Positions 7,437 through 16,155 of a DNA stretch of 64,000 nucleotides are shown here, one piece after another. Each line of letters opens with the position of its first letter. Position 1 is the first letter of the stretch. Under the pieces are notes generated by a model, which worked only from the letters and a program-made list of their open reading frames with translations, was not told the DNA's origin and ran no database searches. The stretch lies in the NCBI GenBank assembly GCA_026625625.1, contig CP113055.1, forward strand, positions 2,172,501 to 2,236,500. The letters are read 5' to 3'. A program made the position numbers and the translations under genes. Origin of the DNA: Blastomonas sp. SL216. Its GTDB lineage: Bacteria; Pseudomonadota; Alphaproteobacteria; Sphingomonadales; Sphingomonadaceae.

Positions 7437-8278
7437 TGCCCTGCCCTCGCGATTCCCTCGAGTCCCTGAAAGCCCGGATTGCCGGGATCGAACGCGCATG
7501 CGCGGGGGAAACCGGGGGCGAACCGGCAGAGCTCGCGCGCACCGGACATGCGGGCATCGACGCCGCGTTGGGCGGCGGGCTGATGCGCGCGCGGCTGCAT
7601 GAAATCTTTGCCGCCGAAGCCGACGATGCTGGGTGCGCGACCGGATTCACAGCAGCCCTGGCGCTCAGACTCGGCGTGCACCTGGGGGGCACTTTGGTCT
7701 GGCTGCGCGAGGGCGAGGCGGAAAAACGCGGCGGGCAGCTGCACGCACCGGGGCTGGTCGAGATCGGGCTTTCCCCCGCGCAGGTCATCCTGGGCACGCT
7801 GCCCGATGCGCTGGCGGTGCTGCGCGCCGCCGCCGATGTCACCCGCTGCGGCGATGTCGGGGTGGCGGTGGTCGAGCTGTGGCGTGATCCCCGCGCGCTC
7901 GATCTCACCGCGAGCCGCAGGCTGGCACTGGCGGCGGAGGCCTCGGGCGTCACCGTGATCGCGCTGCGCATCGCGGCCACGCCTTCGCCCAGCGCGGCGC
8001 AGACCCGGTGGCAGGTGGGCGCTGCGCCCTCGCTGCCGATGGAAGCCAATGCCCCCGGCTATCCTGCCTGGAAAATCGAATTGTTGCGCCAGCGCGGACG
8101 CCCGGCCGGCGGTGCGTGGCGCGTGGAGTGGAACCGTGAACAAGCCTGTCTTGCTGAGGCCCTGCCCGTCGGCAGTGCCGGAACCGGAGGCGCAGCGGCG
8201 CTATCTGGCGCTGTTCTTCCCCTTTCTGCCGGTCGACCGGCGCGCGCGGCAGCGCTCGGCTTCCGACGGGCCGGATAG
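7436..8278 (+). CDS. imuA: ImuA family protein (SOS mutasome)
   Basis: ImuA is a RecA/SulA-related accessory protein of the ImuAB-DnaE2 translesion mutasome. The 280-residue product shows the family's LARTGHAGIDAALGGGLMRARLHEIFA (35-61, split across two lines of the fold), VLGTLPDALAVLRAAAD and SRRLALAAEASGVTVIALR segments. The ATG at 7436 directly follows the LexA box, leaving no room for a ribosome binding site, so translation is probably leaderless. The gene runs 143 bp into imuB in another frame. Induced by DNA damage as the first gene of the cassette. Confidence 0.88.
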   Translation: MPCPRDSLESLKARIAGIERACAGETGGEPAELARTGHAGIDAALGGGLMRARLHEIFAAEADDAGCATGFTAALALRLGVHLGGTLVWLREGEAEKRGGQLHAPGLVEIGLSPAQVILGTLPDALAVLRAAADVTRCGDVGVAVVELWRDPRALDLTASRRLALAAEASGVTVIALRIAATPSPSAAQTRWQVGAAPSLPMEANAPGYPAWKIELLRQRGRPAGGAWRVEWNREQACLAEALPVGSAGTGGAAALSGAVLPLSAGRPARAAALGFRRAG

Positions 8279-9749
8279 GGCGGACGACAGCGCGCCTTTG
8301 GTGCTGGTCGAAAAGGTGCGCGGCGCGATGCGCATTGCCGCCACCTGCCCCGAAGCGCGCGCCCAGGGCCTTGTCCCCGGCATGATGCTGGCCGATGCGC
8401 GCGCGCAGGTGCCCCAGCTTCGCGTCGAGGCGCATGATCCGCTGGCCGACATGGCCTGGCTGGAGCGGCTGGCCGATCATTGCGACCGCTTCACCCCGCT
8501 CGTCGCCACCGACCCGCCCGACATGCTGGTGCTCGACATTACCGGCTGCACGCATCTGTTCGGCGGCGAAGCTGCGCTGGTCGCAGCGGCGGAGGATTAT
8601 CTCGCGCGCTTCACCGACCATCTGCGCACCGGCTGCGGCGACACGCCCGAGGCAGCAGAGGCGCTCGCCCGCTTCGCGCCGGGGGTGACGCTCGCACGGC
8701 CCGAAGACAGCGATATCGTGCTCCGCCGCCTGCCGGTCGCGGCGCTGCGGATCGAGGAGGAGACCGAGACCGCGCTGATCCGCGCCGGCCTCAAGACCAT
8801 CGGTGACCTTGCGATGCGGCCCAGTGCGCCGCTCGCCGCGCGCTTCGGCGAGGCGCTGGTGGACAGCCTCGACCGGCTGCTGGGCAGCGCCGACAGCCGC
8901 ATCACGCCGCGCCGCAGCCTGCCCGCCTTGCGCTTCGAGCTGCGTTTTGCCGAGCCGATTGCGCGCACCGAGGCGGCGATGGCGGCGCTTGCCGATCTTG
9001 CGGGCCAGGCGGCCGAGGCGCTGGAGCAGCGCGGCATGGGTGGGCGGCATTTCGCCGCGCGCTTCTATCGCAGCGACGGCAAGAGCTTTGACCTCGCGGT
9101 CGAATCCAGCCTGCCGATGCGCGATCCGCAAGTGCTGATGCGGCTGCTGCACGAGCGGCTCGACGCGCTCAGCGACCCGATCGATCCGGGCTTCGGCTTC
9201 GACATGATCCGGCTGATCGTCCCGCGCATCGAGCCGCTGACCCCGGCGCAGCTGCAGCTGGAGGGCGGCGCGGTGAGCGAGGAGGCGATGGCCGCGCTGA
9301 TCGACCGGTTGAGCAGCCGGCTGGGGCGCGGCGCGATCCGCCGTTTCCAACCGCGCGACACGCACATCCCCGAACAGGCGGCGCTCACCCTGCCCGCGGT
9401 CGATCTGCCCGCGCCCGAGCCCTGGGCCGCACCCGAGCCGGGCGAGCCGCCGACACGGCCCATTCACCTGTTCGACCCGCCCCAGCCGATCGAGGTGATC
9501 GCCGAGGTTCCCGATGGCCCGCCGCACCGTTTCCGCTGGAGGCGCCAGCAGCATCATGTCGTGCGCTTCGAGGGGCCCGAGCGGATCGCCGCGCCATGGT
9601 GGCAGCATGCGCCGGGCAAGAGCGGTCTGACCCGCGATTATTACCGGGTGGAAGACGCGCGCGGCCGCCGCTTCTGGATCTTCCGCCACGGCCTGTACGA
9701 CAACGAACGGCCCGATCCGCGCTGGTATGTGCACGGCCTTTTCGCATGA
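8136..9749 (+). CDS. imuB: ImuB, Y-family polymerase-like mutasome protein
   Basis: ImuB is a catalytically inactive Y-family polymerase relative that bridges DnaE2, ImuA and the beta clamp during error-prone synthesis across lesions. The N-terminal RRYLALFFPFLPVDRRAR and DMLVLDITGCTHLFGGE segments match the polymerase palm, and the expected catalytic acid of strand 1 is missing (FFPFLPVD instead of xDxDxF). The C-terminal region carries the DUF6504-type tail WIFRHGLYDNERPDPRWYVHG. The GTG start at 8136 is chosen because a GGAG box sits seven bases before it. The stop overlaps the dnaE2 ATG (ATGA). Confidence 0.92.
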   Translation: MNKPVLLRPCPSAVPEPEAQRRYLALFFPFLPVDRRARQRSASDGPDRADDSAPLVLVEKVRGAMRIAATCPEARAQGLVPGMMLADARAQVPQLRVEAHDPLADMAWLERLADHCDRFTPLVATDPPDMLVLDITGCTHLFGGEAALVAAAEDYLARFTDHLRTGCGDTPEAAEALARFAPGVTLARPEDSDIVLRRLPVAALRIEEETETALIRAGLKTIGDLAMRPSAPLAARFGEALVDSLDRLLGSADSRITPRRSLPALRFELRFAEPIARTEAAMAALADLAGQAAEALEQRGMGGRHFAARFYRSDGKSFDLAVESSLPMRDPQVLMRLLHERLDALSDPIDPGFGFDMIRLIVPRIEPLTPAQLQLEGGAVSEEAMAALIDRLSSRLGRGAIRRFQPRDTHIPEQAALTLPAVDLPAPEPWAAPEPGEPPTRPIHLFDPPQPIEVIAEVPDGPPHRFRWRRQQHHVVRFEGPERIAAPWWQHAPGKSGLTRDYYRVEDARGRRFWIFRHGLYDNERPDPRWYVHGLFA

Positions 9750-12700
9750 CGAAAAGGCCCGCAGACGACCCTGTTCGCATGACCGCCGGTTTTGCCGAAC
9801 TGGTCACGGCGACCAATTATTCCTTCCTGCGCGGGGCATCGCACCCGGCGGACATGGTCGCGCGCGCGCTCGAACTCGGGCTGGCGGGGATCGGCATTGC
9901 GGACCGCAACTCGGTCGCCGGCGTGGTCCGCGCGCATATGGCGCTGCGCGATGCACACAAGGCGGCGGCAGAGATCGGTGCGCCGCCCCCCGATCTGCGC
10001 CTGCTGGTCGGCGCGCGGCTGGTCTTTGCCGATGATACGCCCGACATCATCGCCTATCCCGCGACGCGGCACGGCTGGGGGCGGCTGACCCGGCTGCTCA
10101 CCACGGGCAACTTGCGCGCCGTCAAGGGCGATTGCGTGCTGCGCCTGCCCGATCTGCTCGAGTTTATCGACGACCTGCTGCTGATCGTGATGGCCTCGCC
10201 CGATGATGCGCCGCTGCTGCGCATGCTTGAGCAGGCTGCGCCGGGCCGCGTGTGGATCGGCGCCCATATGCCGCGCAAGGGATCGGACCGCCGCCGCCTC
10301 GCCCGGCTGATGCGGCTTGGCGAGCAGACCAGCGTGCCCCTCATCGCCACGAACGACGCGCTTTACGCAGAACCGGCGCAGCGCCCGCTGCACGATGTGC
10401 TGACCTGCATCGGCGCGGGCACGACCATCGCCGAGGCCGGGCGGATATTGGAGGCCAATGCCGAACGCCATATCAAACCCGCGGACGAAATGGCGCGGCT
10501 GTTCGCCGACTGCCTCGATGCGATCGCGCAAACGCTGCGCCTGATGCAGCGCGTGCGCTTCACGCTCGACGACCTGCGCTACCAGTATCCGCTGGAGCCC
10601 GTCCCGCAGGGCTGGGAGGCACAGGCCTGGCTCGAGCATATGGTGACGCAGGCCGCGCACGAACGCTATGGCGCGGAGCTGCCCGCAAAGGTCCGCGCGC
10701 TACTCGACGAGGAATTCGCGCTCATCGCCAAGCAGAAATACGCCTGCTACTTCCTCACCGTGCACGATCTGGTGCGCTTTGCCCGCAGCCGCGAGCCGCC
10801 GATATTGTGCCAGGGGCGCGGGTCTGCGGCCAATTCGATCGTCTGCTTCCTGCTCGGCGTCACCTCGGTCGATCCGGTGACGCACGACCTGCTCTTCTCG
10901 CGCTTCGTTTCCGAAGAGCGCGCCGAGCCACCCGATATCGATGTCGATTTCGAGCATGAGCGGCGCGAGGAGGTGATGCAATATATCTATGCCCGCTATG
11001 GCCGCCACCGCGCCGGCATCGCCGCGACGGTGATCCATTATCGCCCGCGCAGCGCGGTGCGCGAGGTCGGCAAGGTGCTCGGCTTTTCGGAGGATGTCAC
11101 CGCGCGGCTGACCAGCACCATCTGGGGCAGCTTTTCCAGTTCGATGGCCGAGCAGCGCTATGCCGAGGCCGGGTTCGATCCCGACAATCCGGACATCGTG
11201 CGCTTACGCGATCTGGTCGACCAGATCCTGCACTTCCCCCGCCACCTGTCGCAGCATGTCGGCGGCTTCGTGCTGACCGAGGACCGGCTCGACGAGACCG
11301 TGCCGATCCACAATGCCGCGATGGAGGACCGCACCTTCATCGAATGGGACAAGGACGATATCGACGCCCTGGGCCTGATGAAGGTCGATGTGCTGGCATT
11401 GGGCATGCTTACCTGCATCCGCAAGGCCTTTGCGCTGATGCGCGACCATGGCCTGGGCGAGCACGATCTCACCGTCGATCTCGATGCCGATGACCCTCAA
11501 GTCTATGACATGCTGTGCCGGGGCGACAGCATCGGCGTGTTCCAGGTGGAAAGCCGCGCGCAGATGAACATGCTGCCGCGCCTGCGCCCCCGCACGCTCT
11601 ATGACCTGACCGTGCAGGTCGCGATCGTCCGCCCAGGCCCGATCGAGGGCGATATGGTCCACCCGTATCTGCGCCGTCGCTCCGGCATCGAGCCAGTCGA
11701 ATACCCCTCGCCCGCCCCGCCGCATCCCGCAGATGAGCTGAAAACGCTGCTCGGCCAGACCTATGGCGTGCCCTTGTTCCAGGAACAGGCGATGAAGCTG
11801 GCGATCGTCGCGGCGGATTTCACGCCGTCAGAGGCCAACCAGCTGCGCCGCGCAATGGCGACCTTCCGCAATGTCGGCACGATGCACAATTTCCGCACCA
11901 AGCTGGTCGAGGGCATGACCGCGCGCGGCTATACCGCCGAATTTGCCGAGCGCTGCTTCAAGCAGATCGAGGGTTTCGGCAGCTATGGCTTTCCGGAGAG
12001 CCACGCCTTGTCCTTCGCGCGGCTGGTCTATGTCTCGTCCTGGATCAAGTGCCACCACCCGGCGGTCTTCGCCTGCGCGCTGCTCAATTCGCAGCCGATG
12101 GGCTTTTACGCGCCTGCGCAGATCGTGCGCGACGTGCGCGAGCATCAGGTCGAGGTGCGCCCGATCGACATCAACGCCAGCCATTGGGACAACCGGCTGG
12201 AACGCGACATCAGGGGCCGTCTGGCGCTGCGGCTGGGCTTTCGCCAGATGGACGGGTTTCGCGCCGCCTGGGCCGAAGCCCTGGTCCAGGCGCGGCGGGC
12301 GGACGGGCGGTTCGTCTCGATCGAGCGGCTGGCGCGGCGCGCCGACCTGCCCAGCGCCGCACTGCGCCTGCTCGCCGACGCGGATGCGTTCGGTTCGCTC
12401 GGCCTCTCCCGGCGGCAGGCCTTGTGGGAGGTGCGCCGCACGCCTTCGGGCGAGCTGCCGCTGTTCGCCGCGGCCAGGGCGCGCGAGCTGGGCGCGGAGC
12501 CCGACATGCAACTGCCGCAAATGCCCGCGGCCGAAGAGGTCGTGACCGATTACCAGGTGCTGCGCCTGTCGCTGAAGGACCATCCGATGAGCTTCCTGCG
12601 CGCGCGGCTGCGCGAGGAAGGCGTACTCAGCTGCGAGGACACGACCAACGCCAGGGCGGGCGCGGCGGTGCGCACCGCCGGCGTCGTCCTCGTCCGCCAG

Positions 12701-13048
12701 CGCCCCGGCAAGGGCAACGCGATCTTCGTGACGATCGAGGACGAGACGGGGATAACGAACGTCGTCCTCTGGGCCCGCCTGTTCGAACGCTACCGCCGCG
12801 CAGTCATGGCGAGCCGCCTGATGCAGGTCGAAGGGGTGCTCCAGCGCAGCCCCGAAGGCGTGGTGCATCTGATGGCGAGCCGGGTGGTGGATCGCACGGA
12901 TTTGCTCGCGACACTCACCGCGTCGCGAGGGGATGGCGAGGCCGCGATGACCCCGCCGCTGGCGCGTGGGGATGAGGTGGCGAGGCCGGTGCCGTCACGC
13001 CATCCGAGGGACGCAAGGGTGCTGCCTAAGTCGCGGGATTTTCATTGA
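9746..13048 (+). CDS. dnaE2: error-prone DNA polymerase DnaE2
   Basis: A C-family polymerase alpha subunit (1100 residues) that performs mutagenic lesion bypass with ImuA/ImuB. The N-terminal PHP domain begins FAELVTATNYSFLRGASHP; the palm contains PPDIDVDFEHERREE near residue 394-408 with the catalytic aspartates; GFGSYGFPESHALSFA marks the helix-hairpin-helix thumb region; the C-terminal OB domain includes GIVLVRQRPG-like and FVTIEDETGITNVVLW. The ATG overlaps the imuB stop by 4 bp, so expression is coupled to the SOS promoter at 7401. Confidence 0.96.
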   Translation: MTKRPADDPVRMTAGFAELVTATNYSFLRGASHPADMVARALELGLAGIGIADRNSVAGVVRAHMALRDAHKAAAEIGAPPPDLRLLVGARLVFADDTPDIIAYPATRHGWGRLTRLLTTGNLRAVKGDCVLRLPDLLEFIDDLLLIVMASPDDAPLLRMLEQAAPGRVWIGAHMPRKGSDRRRLARLMRLGEQTSVPLIATNDALYAEPAQRPLHDVLTCIGAGTTIAEAGRILEANAERHIKPADEMARLFADCLDAIAQTLRLMQRVRFTLDDLRYQYPLEPVPQGWEAQAWLEHMVTQAAHERYGAELPAKVRALLDEEFALIAKQKYACYFLTVHDLVRFARSREPPILCQGRGSAANSIVCFLLGVTSVDPVTHDLLFSRFVSEERAEPPDIDVDFEHERREEVMQYIYARYGRHRAGIAATVIHYRPRSAVREVGKVLGFSEDVTARLTSTIWGSFSSSMAEQRYAEAGFDPDNPDIVRLRDLVDQILHFPRHLSQHVGGFVLTEDRLDETVPIHNAAMEDRTFIEWDKDDIDALGLMKVDVLALGMLTCIRKAFALMRDHGLGEHDLTVDLDADDPQVYDMLCRGDSIGVFQVESRAQMNMLPRLRPRTLYDLTVQVAIVRPGPIEGDMVHPYLRRRSGIEPVEYPSPAPPHPADELKTLLGQTYGVPLFQEQAMKLAIVAADFTPSEANQLRRAMATFRNVGTMHNFRTKLVEGMTARGYTAEFAERCFKQIEGFGSYGFPESHALSFARLVYVSSWIKCHHPAVFACALLNSQPMGFYAPAQIVRDVREHQVEVRPIDINASHWDNRLERDIRGRLALRLGFRQMDGFRAAWAEALVQARRADGRFVSIERLARRADLPSAALRLLADADAFGSLGLSRRQALWEVRRTPSGELPLFAAARARELGAEPDMQLPQMPAAEEVVTDYQVLRLSLKDHPMSFLRARLREEGVLSCEDTTNARAGAAVRTAGVVLVRQRPGKGNAIFVTIEDETGITNVVLWARLFERYRRAVMASRLMQVEGVLQRSPEGVVHLMASRVVDRTDLLATLTASRGDGEAAMTPPLARGDEVARPVPSRHPRDARVLPKSRDFH

Positions 13049-13074
13049 GGGGGGCAGGAATATCCGGCTCGACC

Positions 13075-13425
13075 CTAACCGATCATATCCGAAATTGCAG
13101 CGCGCAAGGCTCTACGGTCATCCTCCGCCAACCAACCGAGTTGGCGGATAATCAGGCCTCGCTCCAGCGTCGCGACAAGCGGCTTGACGGCCGAAGGCTT
13201 GAGCAGGCCCGCAGCCTGCCATTCCTTCAGCCACACCTCGCCAAATGCCGCAGACGCACGGAGTTGGCTGGTTATCGCCATCAGGATCACATCGGGTCGC
13301 AACGCATGATAGTTCGCCGAGCTGATAACGACAGCGGGACGCCGCTTGGATGTTGTTTGATCAGTGAATGGGAAGGGAACCAGAACTACGGCGCCGAAGG
13401 CGACACCCGCTTCCTCAAAGGGCAT
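13075..13425 (-). CDS. PemK/MazF-type endoribonuclease toxin
   Basis: A 116-residue protein starting MPFEEAGVAFGAVVLVPFPFTDQ, with VVLVPFPFTDQ and SKRRPAVVISS (the SH3-like barrel core of MazF/PemK toxins), DVILMAITSQL and a C-terminal VKPLVATLERGLI. The family cleaves mRNA. The start at 13425 lies inside the end of the antitoxin gene (11-bp overlap), a normal TA arrangement in which translation is coupled. Longer in-frame starts exist upstream but are inside the antitoxin. Confidence 0.85.
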   Translation of the reverse strand: MPFEEAGVAFGAVVLVPFPFTDQTTSKRRPAVVISSANYHALRPDVILMAITSQLRASAAFGEVWLKEWQAAGLLKPSAVKPLVATLERGLIIRQLGWLAEDDRRALRAAISDMIG

Positions 13426-13648
13426 CGTAGATGTCGTCTTCGGGATTATCCCAGACGGCGGCAAAAGCAGGAATGCTTGCTGCGGTTACCATCCGGCCAA
13501 GCTCATGCTCGCTATTGACCGATGCCCCGTCACGCATCGCGATGAAGTCAACAAAATCCTCAACTTCACTCTGACGGGCGCGCGAAAGCATACCGATCTT
13601 ATCGATCAGCGCGCGCGGCACGGGCTTCGGATCGGGTGCAATTGCCAT
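13415..13648 (-). CDS. antitoxin of the PemK/MazF-type pair (DUF2281-like)
   Basis: A 77-residue acidic protein with the segment ALIDKIGMLSRARQSEVEDFVDFIAMRD (13-40), which resembles the short helical DUF2281-type antitoxins ('L..LP...Q.EV.DFV.FL'). It lies immediately upstream of and overlaps the toxin gene on the same strand. The C-terminal half (residues 50-77) is probably the flexible toxin-neutralising segment. No DNA-binding domain is obvious. Start ATG at 13646-13648; Shine-Dalgarno weak. Confidence 0.75.
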   Translation of the reverse strand: MAIAPDPKPVPRALIDKIGMLSRARQSEVEDFVDFIAMRDGASVNSEHELGRMVTAASIPAFAAVWDNPEDDIYDAL

Positions 13649-13802
13649 GGTTTCAATAATGAGGGCAGACGAACTCGGTATCAACCCTTTATCGGCTATT
13701 GAAGCGCATCTGGAACTTGATGGCCTGACGTTCCCCACCTTCCCCATTGACCTCCCCCCATCACCTCCTACCCTCTCCCGCAAACCAACAGGAGAGCCCG
13801 CC

Positions 13803-14657
13803 ATGACCACCACCGCCGACCCCAACGAACTCAAGGGCGAAGACTGGGCCGGCGAGATGGGCATCAAGTGGCTCACCCATATCGACCGGTTCGAGGGGAT
13901 GATTGCCCCCATCGGCGAGGCGCTGCTGGCGCGCGCAGGCATCGCGCGGGGCGAGCGGGTGATTGATCTGGGGTGCGGCGGAGGACTGACCTCGCTCGCT
14001 GCAGCGGAGGCGACCGGGCCGCAGGGTGCGGTGCTGGGGCTGGATATCTCACCCGATCTGATCGACGAGGCGCGCCGCCGCGCCGAAGAGCATCCGAATG
14101 TCCGCTTCCTGTGCGCCGATGCGGCGACGGTAACGCTGGAAGATGCGCCCTATGACCGGCTGATCTCGCGCTTCGGCTCGATGTTCTTCGCCGATCCTTA
14201 TGCTGCCTTCGCCAACCTGCACGGTCTGATCAAACCCGGCGGGCGGATCGATCTCGCGATCTGGGCGGCGCCGCGCGACAATCCTTGGATGATGGAACTG
14301 ATGGGCGTTGCGCGGTCGCATATCGACATTCCCTCGCCCGATCCGCGCACGCCCGGGCCGTTCGCCTTTGCCGATCTCGATTACGTCCGCGACATCCTGG
14401 CGCAGGCCGGTTTCTCCGCCCCCGACATTGAAGCCTATCAGGGCGAACAGGCGATTGGCGGCGCGGGGGCGCTGCCAGAGGATGCGGCGGACTTCGCGCT
14501 CGCCAGCATGGCGATCGGCCGTGCATTGGCCGAGGCCGGACCGGACGTTCTGGCCAGCGCGCGCGATGATCTGCTGGGCCTTTTCACCCGCCACTATCGG
14601 GATGGCGAAGGCGTGATGATGAAGAACAAGGTGTGGCTGCTTACCGCCACTGCGTGA
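13803..14657 (+). CDS. class I SAM-dependent methyltransferase
   Basis: A 284-residue methyltransferase with motif I VIDLGCGGGL (53-62), an acidic end of strand 2 (VLGLDISPDLIDEAR) and post-motif ADAATVTLEDAPYDRLISRFGSMFF. It resembles UbiE/Methyltransf_11 enzymes that act on small molecules, but the substrate cannot be told. AGGAGAGCC precedes the ATG at 13803 by about eight bases. It stands alone, divergent from the TA pair. Confidence 0.85.
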   Translation: MTTTADPNELKGEDWAGEMGIKWLTHIDRFEGMIAPIGEALLARAGIARGERVIDLGCGGGLTSLAAAEATGPQGAVLGLDISPDLIDEARRRAEEHPNVRFLCADAATVTLEDAPYDRLISRFGSMFFADPYAAFANLHGLIKPGGRIDLAIWAAPRDNPWMMELMGVARSHIDIPSPDPRTPGPFAFADLDYVRDILAQAGFSAPDIEAYQGEQAIGGAGALPEDAADFALASMAIGRALAEAGPDVLASARDDLLGLFTRHYRDGEGVMMKNKVWLLTATA

Positions 14658-14672
14658 TCGGCGCTGGGCCCA

Positions 14673-15413
14673 TCACTCCTGCACGTTAGCGACGTTATAC
14701 TTGAACACCTCGTCCTGCGTCAGGCAGCGCCGGGTCGATCTGTCACCGCCGCCGCCGCCGCTCGCCACCGCCTTCTGCTTGTACATGATATCGGTCAGCA
14801 GCTTGCGCGAGACGCCCATGCGGATGAGGAAGTCATTGTCCTCGCTGGCCAGCAGCGCGCTTTCCTGCTCGATATCGCCGATCAGTTCGACCGTGGTATC
14901 GGTGCCCAAGGCCACCGATTGATCGATCGCATCGCGGTCGCCCGTCATCGTGAACATGTGCACCATGAAATTGCCGCCCGGCTCCACCACGCGCAGCTGG
15001 CCGCCCATGAACACGAAATTGCACGCCGAAAAGCAGGTCCAGCCCGCCGGAATGCGCGTCACCATCCCCGGCGTCGAGCGGATCAATCGGCCCGCCGCAT
15101 TCCCTGCCCGCGCGTTACCGCCGGGCGAGCGCAGCCAGATCTCGCTGATATCGGGATTGTCGGTCAGCGCCTTTTGCAGCCGGTCGGGCAATGTCTGATC
15201 GACCGGACCTTCGGCCAGCAGCACCTTGGCATCGCCCTTCTTGACGACCTTCAGCGCCATGATCTTGTTGGCCGACCAGTCGGGCGCCTGCGGGCAGCTG
15301 GGATTGGCCGGATCCATCGGCACCGGCGACTGGGCGCAGAGCAAGGCCGCTGCCGCAAGGCCCACAAGCATCCGGGGAAAGGCGTGCGTCAAATCAGGCC
15401 TGCGCAATTTCAT
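14673..15413 (-). CDS. periplasmic ClpP/crotonase-fold protein (COG3904-like)
   Basis: A 246-residue secreted protein; hydrophobic helix at 14-27 acts as signal peptide. The core shows IWLRSPGGNARAGNAAGRLIR (92-112), WTCFSACNFVFMGG (125-138) and GGNFMVHMFT (147-156), matching the ClpP-like fold in which S129 and H152 would be the nucleophile and base. C127 and C131 flank the Ser and could form a disulfide. Proteins of this group are called 'predicted periplasmic protein' and have no proven substrate. The start overlaps the end of the upstream gene by 20 bp, so the two form an operon. Confidence 0.7.
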   Translation of the reverse strand: MKLRRPDLTHAFPRMLVGLAAAALLCAQSPVPMDPANPSCPQAPDWSANKIMALKVVKKGDAKVLLAEGPVDQTLPDRLQKALTDNPDISEIWLRSPGGNARAGNAAGRLIRSTPGMVTRIPAGWTCFSACNFVFMGGQLRVVEPGGNFMVHMFTMTGDRDAIDQSVALGTDTTVELIGDIEQESALLASEDNDFLIRMGVSRKLLTDIMYKQKAVASGGGGGDRSTRRCLTQDEVFKYNVANVQE

Positions 15414-15945
15414 AGCGCGCAGCACCCGGCTTCTTGCACATGCGCTTGGATACGGTGGTTTCCTCGCCCTCGACGATGATGACATCGTTGACGTTCATGC
15501 AGGTCGAGCCATCGGCCAGCTGGGTCTTGCCGACCACGGTCGAGGTGCCGGACACGTCCTTGCGCGTCTCGCTGGTCCAGGTGGACGTGCTGCCCACCTC
15601 TTCGCCGCGCGTCGCCTCCAGCGTCGCGTCTGCGGCCTGTTTCTGCTCCTTGGGCTCGAGCTTGCAGGCGATGGCATCGGTCAGCAGACCGGCCACTTCG
15701 GGCACGGGCAGGAAGCTCGGCAACCCCGCGCGGCTGGCAAGCCCGCCCAGCACGCCGCCGAGCACCGATCGTCCGGCTGCCTTGCCGGTACTGTCGTCAC
15801 ACCCGTTGGCGGTCTTGCCGCTGCTGCTGGGGCGCGAGCGCAACAGGCCGCCAAACTGGGCCTGAGCGGGCATGGGCAATGCCATGGCCAGCGCCGCGGT
15901 CAGTGCCGCTGTTTGCGCGGCCCTTTTCATCAACATGCTATCCAT
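15394..15945 (-). CDS. secreted protein of unknown function
   Basis: A 183-residue protein with a signal peptide (hydrophobic 10-24, cleavage near AQAQF). The middle has Gly-rich SVLGGVLGGLASRAG; the C-terminal part has DGSTCMNVNDVIIVEGEE split by two strands and ends CKKPGAARYEIAQA. That last part resembles the C-terminal domain of some sphingomonad surface-antigen-like proteins. An AGGAGA box lies nine bases before the ATG at 15945. It overlaps and precedes the ClpP-like gene, so the two products probably act together in the periplasm. Confidence 0.6.
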   Translation of the reverse strand: MDSMLMKRAAQTAALTAALAMALPMPAQAQFGGLLRSRPSSSGKTANGCDDSTGKAAGRSVLGGVLGGLASRAGLPSFLPVPEVAGLLTDAIACKLEPKEQKQAADATLEATRGEEVGSTSTWTSETRKDVSGTSTVVGKTQLADGSTCMNVNDVIIVEGEETTVSKRMCKKPGAARYEIAQA

Positions 15946-16155
15946 CGTCCAGCCTCTCCTGTCAGGAACCGCCAACGACCCTGACCTGATGGTACCGTAG
16001 CGGAAAAATCCGGTCAAACCATGACCCGCGTCACACCTGGAAAGTCGGCGCAAGACTAAGCCGCGAAGATCGTTCCGGATAGGATATTCCTGCCAGCGCA
16101 TGACGAAAGTTACGTGTCTTTGCAGTTAATTAACCTAAATCCATCACAAGACGCC

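Noticed and set aside
7950-9734. Long open frame (~590 codons) antisense to imuB
   Set aside because: High-GC shadow frame: Arg/Gly/His-rich, no motifs, fully covered by the well-supported imuB gene. The same holds for long antisense frames over rpsA, dabB-dabA, purF, mmsA, the M20-like gene and the POT transporter.
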